Source: Thysanoteuthis rhombus (taxonomy: Eukaryota > Mollusca > Cephalopoda > Oegopsida > Thysanoteuthidae). Taken from it: DNA of 64,000 nucleotides. Shown in pieces: positions 50,761-61,800 of the stretch (its first letter is position 1; each line of letters begins with the position of its first letter). The notes beneath the pieces are model-generated. The model did no database searches. It saw only the letters and a list, made by a program, of their open reading frames with translations, and was not told the origin of the DNA. Location: positions 43,780,714 through 43,844,713 of the forward strand of contig OY735219.1 of NCBI GenBank assembly GCA_963457665.1, written 5' to 3'. The translations under genes and the position numbers were made by a program.

Positions 50761-53700
50761 TGGTTATTGTGAATTACTTTTGATTTACAGTTCTGAATGT
50801 GAAAAGCTAAACTTTAGTAATAAATACAGACAATATATCTAATTCAAGGATATATATAATAGTTTTTATATCAGTTCAGTTCTATTGAACAGATTTAAAA
50901 ACCTAGAAAAATTTACATAGTGTTCTTTTAGCCAGATTATTCTGAAAACGGTTTCAGGAAAAAATTGTATTACACTATGGAGCATACTCATTGAATTGAT
51001 ATAAAAAAAACTTATGTATTTTTCTAAAATTTTCCTTTTCTAGTGTAATCATGCAACTAAATATAAGCTATGAGTCTTTCTTCTGTTGTAATCACTGATA
51101 AAATATAAAAGCAATCATTAGGAAAATCAGATTATTCAGAAGCAAGAAAAATTGGCCTAATACATACATTAATACTTGCATACACAAATTAACACAACCA
51201 GTGATGAGACTGACAAAAATTAGTGTAATTAATCAAGGTAGCAAATTGGTAGCTCAGAGCCTCTACCAAGAGTGTAGGGAAAGAAAGTGAGGTGAGAGGC
51301 ATGAAGCAGTGTCGTATCTGCCAGCTACTGGTTATTTTGTGCATTAATGGACAAGATTGTCACTCAGGGTTGCCAGCTATATTCGATTTTGAGCATTCTG
51401 TATGTCATGAAAATTTTAATCAATCAGATATCCAAAATTGTTCAAAGTTTGTCCGATTTAAGACTCTACATATATCCAGATGAATATTTCCTAAACCATA
51501 ACAGCTCTGCATACAAACCATCCTTCAAAAAATTATGTTTTTATTTTATTATTTGATTATCAATTTTCTTTTTGTCACTAAGTAGTGAAATAGAAAGGTC
51601 AATACATTTGAATTACAATGTAAACTACTATCTTATTGCTAGAGCATATTTAGATGAAAATAGCCAAAATTTTCATGGAAGGTGTCGACATTGATCCGGT
51701 CTCAAAAAATCATCATTGTATCTAATTTTCATTTTAGTTTTTCAATTTTTAAAAGATATATTGTCTACATTTTCAAAAAGGGTAATTGTACGAACAGAAG
51801 TTTCAGATTATGACCGAAAAAGACTTAGATTGACCGTTGACGAATCCAGTTCAGATGCCTGAATTGTACAACACCCAACGTACAATCACTTCTTGGATTT
51901 ACAATACTGTGTAGTTATGGCGTATAATTATTTTTGCATAATTTAATCTTAGGTTGAAGTTTACAATTAGCAATTTTTTTTTAACCTCATTAAAGCACAG
52001 AATTCCAAAGGTCATACACGCATTCACACTTGAACACGACTTCTTCCCCTGATAAAAGTTACTTTTTCTAAAAAAAACAAAAAATTTTGGAAGAGGTGAT
52101 GGTTGGATTCGAGCAAAGTAATTCAAAGCACTTTGCTATGGAGGGAAAATATTTTTTGATAATCTTATACTCATGCTCACTCCAACAAATCCTAATTTTT
52201 GGAACATCCACACCCAATTTTGAAAAAACTAACCTGCCAGGACTTTTAATTATTCCTGCTATTCCTGTAGTGGACAGAATATTTGCAATGAACTGATTTT
52301 GTCTGACATTTCCCTAATCTGCAGATAAGTGGTCTGTTAATAAGAGTGCTTACCGCACAAATTTTTATTTTTTTTTTTTAAATTTTTCTTTATTATGAAA
52401 TTGTCTTCCACTTTTAAGTGTATGATGCTGCCATTGATTCATACAAAAGCTTATTAAGTAGAAAATCCTGATTTTTTTTTCCTTTCTATTTTCTTTTTTT
52501 TTTTTTTTGCTGACTTTCCCCAGAAAACAGTTTATAATTCAGCCACATAAATTTACATCTTAAAATACCATACCAAGTTGAATATATCGTTAAGATTTTG
52601 TTCTAAATGAGTGATGGATTCCAAAAACATATTTTTATACTTGATGTAAGACATTAGCAGGAACTTCCTATCCTCATCCTAACTATTTGGCCTTGTACCA
52701 GACTCAGCTAAGCTTAACAAAGAAAAGTGGCTTATTGTGGTGGCTGAGGTAGTTTTATATTTTCTACTAGCGCCAGTGATCAATGTTTAAGCCCTTGTTT
52801 TCAACTGATTATTTTCAAAGCTGGCATATCTTCACTGTTTGGAAGATTTGTATTACACCCCTCTTCCCAATTCAGTCTACGTTATTAGAAATATCTACTT
52901 GATACAAGAGAATAATTGGATTGGAAGTTTCTGTGATGTATCTTCCATCTGATTGATCACTTTTTTAGGGGCTTTCCAAACAATTTTTTAAGAAATATTT
53001 TAATCCTTTGTTTTTTCTTTTGATTAAGTATTGTTAATGGTTTCATCAAAGTTATTCTTATTGTGGAATCATTTTATTGATATTCGATAGATTTTTATTG
53101 TTGTTGATAGTTTCAAAACTCTATCCAAAGTTCCTTTTAACACCAGCATAAATTCTCCAGGCACTTCTCATTTCAAATGAGCTTTTTCCAGTTTGTATGT
53201 GTGTGTGTTAATGATATAACAAGAATATGGCGTGCATACTTTTTAAAAATTGTTACAAAAAATTCAAATTGTATGGAGTAAGTATGATACAGTTACTCTC
53301 AAACCACTTGATCAACTCAAATTAAACTTGGTGAGATGATAAATCTTCAACTATGATGTTACATCACTTTTTGATCCAATGATATAATATGGCTTTAAAA
53401 TTTGGCAGTTTAACATTCTGAGAAAAGAGGTAACTAAGATAAGAACTTATTACATCTCTGCCTTTACATGCACATAGTTTGGGAGCTTTTATCAGTGCAC
53501 ACAGCCAAGACTCATTTTATTTAATTATAACACTACCATTTGAAAGTGGCAGTTTTAAAAACAAGGACAATCATTAGTTTTGTATAGGTGTGTTTAGAGA
53601 AGAGGCCTCAACCATTTCTTTTTTAGTGTTAATCAGGGGGATTTTTTCATCAACTTTCAATGTTTCTTATTATATCTAAAACTTTTTTTATCATAAAATT

Positions 53701-54584
53701 TACAGTGGTTCAGAATTTTTTTTCTGTTTGAAAAAATAGAAAGCTCAAGGGCAGAGAGAAAAGAATCCACCTTTTGAGTAACGTCTCTTATTACATGTTT
53801 TGTAAACTGTAAGAAGGTGGGGCAGTATATTTCAGGTTCACTTCTTAGTACATTTTAGTTCTTCTAGTACTTTTAAGATGTTTTTAACTGAATATGATCT
53901 CAAAAATTGATCACTTGATGATATACACTAAATTCTTGATTACCCATCTGCAAAGTTTTTATCGGTTGAGAAAAGAGAATGAGTATTTGATGATTCAACT
54001 ATTTATTTGGCATTGATAAAGTTTGATCTTGATTTTCAGTCTGAAACAATTGTTTGTTTAATGGTTTCTATATTATCTATCTAGCCATTAAATTAGAAAT
54101 TCAATGTTCAGCATAACAATCATGTGCATGATTCAGGGATCAGAATTTAGAGGCAAGGATTCTTTTTCTCCACTCCAAGATTTCTGTTTTTTTTTACTTA
54201 ACAGTTTTTCATTAACTCTTTCTGGAGTGGCAAGAAATGCTCAAACTGTTGTCAACATTAAAAATAAATGATACCTAGTCATTCTCATTACGTAAATTCT
54301 CTTGTCCACAATATAACTAAGAAGAAATGCACACATTGACTGGAATAACTTTTTTTTTTCTATTTAATAGTTTTTACTCAATTAAATGAATATATGGATG
54401 ATTATGGTACCTCTGAATTTCTACTTAGTAGAAAAGTTTAATGACTCCGCCATCAAAAATGGATCACATCACAAGGACTGATTTGAAACATCACTGCTAA
54501 AGAAGTTAACATCTGTTACTTTTGCACTTACTGTATTTGGTCAAATACTAAGGCTAGTACAAAATTGTCTGTTTTAGTTTTTTA

Positions 54585-54890
54585 TAAAAAAAAAAAAATT
54601 TTAAAAAAAGCCATTATTTTATTTATTTCTTATTTAGATGAAGTATTGCAATCCATTTTTATTCATTTTTTTTTTTTTTACAACTATTTACCCTCATCCT
54701 AACCTTAACAACTTGTTATTTTTAAATCACAATTAAACTTGGTTTTAGTAAAAAAAAAAGCCATTATTTAATTATTCATTTATTGTAAACCATGAACTGC
54801 CGTGTTAGTTAAATTGTTGTTTTTTTTTTGTTTTTTTTTATTCATTTTTTTTTTTTAAACATCTAAAGATAGGGATGAGGGTGAATAGTA
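54585..54890. repeat. A/T-homopolymer repeat cluster with direct and inverted copies
   Basis: 'aaaaaaagccattattt' occurs at about 54604 and 54756. 'acaactatttaccctcatcc' (about 54681) is inverted at about 54867 ('ggatgagggtgaatagtagt'). Long poly-T runs lie between. This looks like two nested or opposite copies of one A/T-tailed repeat. Confidence 0.55.
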
Positions 54891-56841
54891 GTCTAAAATG
54901 ATAAAAATAGTGTACAGTTCTTTATTTAGATTAGGAAAAAAATTATGAAATAATTCTTTTTCTTTCTTTCTCTATTAAAATCAAAATGTATGCTTGAACT
55001 ATTTGTTGAATAATAATTTAAAAAAACAATAGGATGAATAGTATTCAAAAATCAATCCAAATGTTTTAATACTTCATCAGTAGAGGAATAGAATGGTCGT
55101 TTTTTTTACTGAAACTAAAACAGACACTGCCATGCCGGACTTGATACTCAAATACATCCAAGATAAGTGTCAGCTTCTCTAGCAGTGAACAGTCAAGATA
55201 TGATTCATTTTTTATGTCGGAGTCGTTAAACTTTGCCTTGTAGTTTTTACTTTGTTGAATAAACATTTGAGCAGTGCCTCTGAATTTGAGAGTTAAAGAA
55301 AATATCTTTTGTAGTCTTTTTTTTTTCTTTTTCTTTATATGTTTTCTTTCAAAAGACTTAGTTTTTTTGAATAAGCCAACTTTGGTCTCGCCCACACTCA
55401 AGCATTGCATGTTTAGCATCAGTTTCTGTATGGAATAATATTGTTTTTCAATGATCAGTAGTTGAATACTTGACTATATCCTTCCTTATGCAATGAATTT
55501 TACCTATTTGGGGGGGGGTCTATCCTGGTTCACCTCTTGCCTTTGCACATACTGATTTCTGTGATGAGATTGATAGCATTATTGAATTTCAATCAATTTC
55601 TGTAAAGTATAAACAAAGAGACAGATCTAATTTTCTATATCGTGAATTTAGCTATTGTCATCTATTTTTCATTGTTCTAGAATAACCATTTCATATGGTA
55701 ATTGTTCACATACTAAAATATATTTAATTTGTGATTAAATGATTGTGAATATTTAAGTTGTTTATTTTAAAGATCATAAGGGTTTTGAAAAGTCTTTAAA
55801 TAATGCTCATGCACACTTTCTCACCGTCTGCTTTCTATACCACACTTGTTTCTTTATGTGAAATTTTCAATGGGTAGCATGCTAATTTTGAGGTTATGGT
55901 TCCGATTTGCTCTTGTATTCATGATTGTCATATTTTGAAATTTTTCTTTCTGGACAAACATGTTCTCAGTTTTTTTAATGGTATTGAATACTTCAAATAT
56001 TATTCAATTGGACTTGGGATTTGCACAATTTTTTCATAACAGTTGAATATTTGAGATTAATTTTATGCCAAATGCTTCAAACTCTAGTTTTAATCTTTGA
56101 AAATTGTGAGAAGATTCAGTTTCTTAGATTAATTTTGCTTTGTGGGAAGTAAGATCATATCCATCTTCTGGTTTAGAGTATTGGTTACATTGTTTTTATA
56201 ATGACCTTTTGCCTTGATTTGATTTTTATGTCAAGAAATCATTGCAAGTTTGGTCAAATAGTATCAACTGATATATATTTATAATATATTACTATTACTG
56301 TTAGTAAATAATACATCATATAAAATCATTGTAGTCATTTCACTACTTTCATATCACAGTCAGTCTGTGTATGTATATAATCTGTATATTGAATTGAATA
56401 GTATGAATATTTACACTGTAAAAATTTCATTTTATGCTTACATATAGAAGCAATAGCAGATCTCAACTCGTCAGAGCTTATTAATTTACAAAAATCTCCT
56501 CAAAGGGGGACTAATCTTTTTGAATAAAAGGAATGAATAAGATTTCTTGATTCCTTTTTCACAGTATCATACTGTCTTGATTCTTTATGAAAATACAATC
56601 ACTCTTTTCCCCTGTTGATTATGTGAGGTTATTGTGTCAGTGCATCGTGTATATGATCAACTTTGATTAATGATATGCTAACAAAGAGCCTCTGTTTACT
56701 TCCTTTCTTTCATATTGTGTTCATCTCTTCCACAACTTCTGCTGTTTGGAAATATGCTACCAACACTCCGGTTTGCTGCATCCATCTTTCTGGCTCCTTC
56801 ATATTAATTTTTGGCTTTCGTAAGGTAAGAATTCCCTTTAG

Positions 56842-58826
56842 ATTTATATGCTCAATCTGATACTATTTCATCTGAATATGATGATGTTGATGATGATGAT
56901 TATGATTATGGAAGAGATATTTCCAAACGTAGCTTAGTTATGGCTGTGCCACATTATAAACTCTGTCAAGAATACAACAGTGTTGGGGAAGAGGAATGCT
57001 CCTCCTACAGCAGTCTCAACTCTGGGGACACTGAGGACCAAGTGTCTTTTCTTTCAGAACAAAATAGGAATTCACCTGGCCATAACAAAGTACAAATAAT
57101 GCATCACTTGAAATCTGGCAGCACATCCAGTGAGAATGTTGCGCCATCCACGGAAAGTAGTGATGAGAATGATGATTTAGAAGTTGATGGTGGACCTCAA
57201 TCTAATTATGATGGAAGAGTTGAACAATTGACATGCTTTCCTGATACTACTGACAGCAGCAGTGTGATTTGTAGACCCAAGGAACATTTTGAATCGCCAA
57301 ATGTTACACCCAATAATTGTGAGAGCTCGTTGATGAATAATAGTTGTAATGATATGAGATTAAATTCCTCGAAGGCCATTCCTTCATCTGCTACCAAATT
57401 TCTAACACCTAAATCTGATAAGCAGGAACTTTTGAAACTTTTTGCAATGGCTAATATAAATAAACAAAAAATGGAAGAATCTGCAAGTTTGGCCTCAGCC
57501 AATAATGAAGACCTCTCTGCCTTTCCTAAGCCATCCCTTTGTGAAGAGATTTCTCGAAGTCCACTGCAAAATCAAATAGCCAAAGAAAATTCATGTAAAT
57601 CGTCTTTAGCAGATATTTTTCAACAAAGACACAATGGCCCCAATAATAATGACCGTTCATATATCATTGAGAAGTGTGAAGAATGTTCTGCTAATCAGGG
57701 CAATTCCAAAAAGAATTCCAACAGAATGAGTTTGGCTGATCTTGCTAAACAGCGTTTTGGGTCAGATCTCCAAGAACAGGTCCCTGCAGTTTGTGGGTCT
57801 TTGTCTCAGAAGACAAGCTCTACCTGCCCAAATAAACAGAATAATTTGCCTTCAGTTCAGCCTTCCTTAACAAATTCTAGTAGCAAGCCTTTAATTGATC
57901 TCACAAATCATTGTTTTGGGAAAGGTTTAAATTTTTCTAATCAAAGTGGCAAAACATTGATACTTGACAATTTTCAGTCTTTGAATTCTGTTAATGAAAC
58001 CAGTAAAGAAGTGAGCGTAGAGAAATTGATTCCTACTGATAAGGCAACTTTGTCTCTAGGAGATCTCATGAAACAAAGATCATGTTCTGTTATATCTCCT
58101 TTTCAAAGTAATAAGGATTTCTCATTAACAGATCCTTATGAATTGAGACCTGAAGATTCTCCCCAGGTAATTGGTAAGAAAACACTTGATGTGGAGCCAG
58201 GTAAAAAGATTATTGATGCTGATATAAAAGAAAGTGAACATTCCTCTTCTAAAGCCTATTCTGATAATTCGAAAAAGAACTCTCCAACAGAATATTCCAA
58301 CAATGAAGACAATGATTTTACAATTTTCCATAACAGTCCCAAGAAAGATTGCCAACCTATGTCATTAGGAGAACTTTTTAGTCAAGTGAATAACAGTAAG
58401 ATTGACTCAAAGTGTGACAATACAAGCAAGTTGGAAGATTTATGGCAAGGACCATCAAGTAAACGCAGAACTGAGCAGCAACTGAATAAAGATGTGGAAA
58501 CAATTGAGAAAAAGTTCCTACTCCCATCATTTCTCAATGAAACTAGTAATGAATATCAGAATTTGAAAATAACTTATGAAGCATCAGCATCCTTGTTTGG
58601 CAGAGTGGTTTCTTACCATCCCAAAAGTGTAGAATGTACTGAAAAGATGCCAAGAAAAAAACGATATCACAAATTCTCTTACAGAACACAGACATGTGGC
58701 ATGAATTCCAATGAGGAAACTAAACTGGCCCAAATTGTTCCATTTGACTTTTCTACTCCATCACCTGATGATATTGTTAAAAAACACCAAAGCCAAGCCT
58801 TTGGTCATAAAAACACTATTGCTTGA
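56842..58826 (+). CDS. HBS1L: HBS1L Ski7-like terminal exon (residues 157-817 of the short isoform)
   Basis: This large exon is open for 661 codons in the phase-1 frame set by exons 1-5 and ends in its own TGA (58824-58826). Joining gives an 817-residue protein with the HBS1 N-terminal domain but no GTPase domain. It starts with an acidic stretch (YDDVDDDDYDYG, residues 169-180), then a long Ser/Asn-rich disordered region. Five short motifs follow: SSLADIFQQR (410-419), MSLADLAKQRFG (452-463), PLIDLTNHCFG (506-516), LSLGDLMKQR (560-569) and MSLGELFSQ (663-671). Near the end come SLFGRVVS (739-746) and PFDFSTPSPDDIV (790-802). Vertebrate HBS1L makes the same kind of isoform from a big alternative exon. 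That product (HBS1LV3) acts as Ski7, tethering the cytoplasmic exosome to the SKI complex. The stop-ended exon strongly supports the same design here. The acceptor at 56840-56841 (TTCCCTTTAG) is preferred; one 12 nt upstream (56828-56829) keeps the same frame. Confidence 0.88.
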
Positions 58827-61800
58827 TTGAGTAAAAGGGGCCATTACTCTTATGTTTGAGGAACGTAATTTTTTTGAAGTTTTCAAATTTTCACTTTTTT
58901 TTTACCACATTTGTACATAATATGATCACTTCATTTCAAATTGCCACAAATAAGAAATTAGTTCCAAGCATTACACATTCATTATGGATCTTACTAATAA
59001 GGAAATTCGTTGAAAAATGAATCTAGTGATGCAGATGACTAGCATTCAATGTGATATATTTCCGTTCTTTACAATGTTTTAATGTCATTTTTATGGTCTA
59101 CATTTTCAAAATCTCTTCTCAGTTCCAGCCAGTTTGTAAAATCTGTCTCTGTCTCTCTCACACTCATAAGAACAACTCTGGTATTTTTTACACTTACAAA
59201 TTTGCTTGATTATTACAGTTTAAATTTTTAGGTAAGTTATTTTAAGCTTGGAGCATTGTGCTATATTTTAGCTTACTGAAGAACTTCAGGTAATTGGAAA
59301 TTTTATAAGAATTTTATTCATCTTATTCAAAAAGTCTATTAGCATTAAAGCATACATTTTATTGTCAAATAACTACAGTTGAACACTTGCCTACTATTAA
59401 CCATACTTATATAGGATATCTTTTATGTTTATGATAAAAATTATGCTTGATTCATTTAGAACTATCATTTTTATTTAATGCTTATAAAATAATCCACTTT
59501 GAATTTACTTGTCAAAATTTTAGGAATAGATTTTGCTCGAGACCAAATCCAATGATTTCATCTCAGTTTATGTGAAAGTTAGTCTCAGTAGTAATTAACT
59601 ATCACTCATTCACTGTCTTAACTGTGAAATTTCTTAAGCAAATATACATTTATTCAGATAATACAAAATACTTCTTGTACCTAAGATTGTATTTTTTTTT
59701 CTCTTAATATAAGTTATATGGATCATAAGATAATAATTTTCATTAATTCAGTTTCTATGATGGCAGCAAAAATGGTATTGTTTTTGTCTCATTTCTCTCT
59801 CAGTTCATTCTTTTGAATCATAAACTTTACTATTCATTATTCAATTCACCATTACTGATATAAGCTATATTTTCTGTGCTTCTTATGTCTGACTATTTAC
59901 TGTATGAGGCAGCGTTCAAAACCAAATATTTTTTACCACGTTTACCCTCCAAAAATTGTAGGTAAATTGTGAAACCCTCCAATTAACTTTCCTAAGATAT
60001 GGTCTAGGAATATGTTGAAACTATTCAATATTTGTGATGTTTCAAATTATTAAAACCTGGAAGGATTTTTTCATATTTTCATGTATTTTCATGAATATAT
60101 TTTTGTTGAATATATGTAAATAAGTTATTTAAAACTTTAATTTCTTGTCATTTTGTAATTTTAATGACTTTGGTAATTTCCAATATAGTAAGATCAAACT
60201 TTAAATGCAAAAATTGAATAATCTAAGGCATCGTCTTGAAACTGAAAAAGTTCAATTTTAATGAATTAATTTTAAATCTTCATTTAGTGGAGATTTGGAG
60301 CAAAAATCAAGAACATTTTTAATAATTCTTTATGTATGTACTAATCTATGATTTAATTCTCAATATGTGATCATTCTTCAACCTAATAATCGCTCTAAAT
60401 GCTTCAATGAATTGATTTTTAAAGAAGAAAGGTTGTGGGTAAGATGTTTGATAGGATACATCTCTATCATGTTCAAAAATAAACATTTTTTTTTTACTTT
60501 GCTATCAGAATTAACATTCTCGGCAATTTGAACTTTAAATATTAACCATTTTATAGTCAACTGAGATCCTTTTTAAAATGTAAATCAAACTTGCTAATTT
60601 TGCAAATATTCTTAAAGCTGTGCTACCTTTGAGCTAGCCACTTACCTCAGTTCTGTTTGTAAGACAAGCATTAAACAAAAGGAGAGTATTGTTTACAAGT
60701 AATGAAATGTTCTAATATATTGAATGAAAATATTTAAATTGTATTTTACAGAATTTTCCCCAATTAAAGACTTTACAAATAAGACTAAACAAAGTGATGC
60801 TTGACAGCTATTTTGTATCAATTTCACATAAAAAAATTTATTAGGTTTTTACGTATGAAATGTTGTTGTTTTTTGGGGGGTAATACTATGGTAAAGGATG
60901 ATATTAACAATAAAAATGTTGAACATTTGATCTAATTATGACCTATTTGAAGCAATCACTATTTTCTGACAATGATGATGTGCCATCTCTATAAGATTCT
61001 TTAGGTTTAGGGGTCACAAATCCAGTAAAAGAATGAAATATGGCTTACAGATATGAAGTTCAAAATGCTTGAAAAGATGATTATCTCTCTAGGAGAAATC
61101 TGAGGTGAATATAGAGGATACTGCAAGATTCCATATCCAAATTTTCTGAGCTTAGACCCAGACAGCTGAGAGTCAGGTATGGTCATGGAGCATTTCATTC
61201 AGTTCATGTCTGACTCATTTTCCCAACTTTAACTTTTTTTATTGCCTTGAGAAAATTAGCCAAACTTCTTTTGTAGACACCATTGTTGTAATAGGCTCAA
61301 AAACCTCTAATGATAATGAATTATATCTCTTTTCACATTTCTATTGATAATGAATTGTATCTCTATTCGCATTGAATCTGTAGAAAATATGATTCCATTA
61401 GAAAATCTTTTAATTTTTAGCATTATTATATTCGCTGCGAAAAAAAAAACAGACATTTCATTTGTAACAACCTAATATTCAGATTTCTTCTTCAAGTAAA
61501 TTTTTTTACATTGAAGTTAAAAAAATACTGGTTTGGTACTTTCTAAGAAGTACTAGATAAAATAAGATTCTAGGGTTCAGTGAAATGTTTACCTGAATTA
61601 TCCACAACAAAAAAAAGATTTTATGATTTTTAAAAAATGGTCTTCGCTAGTGATCCAGTAATCATCTAAGAACTGGAAGATTTATTTAACACTTGAAATT
61701 GATTTGGATGACTGTTTTACTCTTAATGGTAGACCACAATGTGTGGCCATATTGTCTGAAATTCTCAGATTAGATATTGTCAATTAGTTATTCAGACTAG

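Larger units (their letters stand above)
47220..56841 (+). other. HBS1L: HBS1L intron 5 (9.6 kb)
   Basis: AT-rich intron. Its repeats (48.24, 50.29-50.76 and 54.59-54.89 kb) are listed separately. I searched for the GTP-binding P-loop (GHVDAGKST) and other G-domain motifs in all plus frames by eye and found none. The 117-codon minus frame at 55066-55419 is Lys-rich at one end and has no family match. Confidence 0.65.

Noticed and set aside
55066-55419. 117-codon minus-strand frame in HBS1L intron 5
   Set aside because: Contains a poly-lysine run from a T-rich tract and no recognisable domain; likely chance.
56663-56860. 65-codon plus frame overlapping the 5' edge of the Ski7-like exon
   Set aside because: In a different frame from the HBS1L coding frame, and it spans the acceptor site.
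57206-57502. 98-codon minus-strand frame inside the Ski7-like exon
   Set aside because: A shadow of the strongly supported plus-strand coding exon.
58125-58355. 76-codon minus-strand frame inside the Ski7-like exon
   Set aside because: Same reason: it is the complement of the coding strand.
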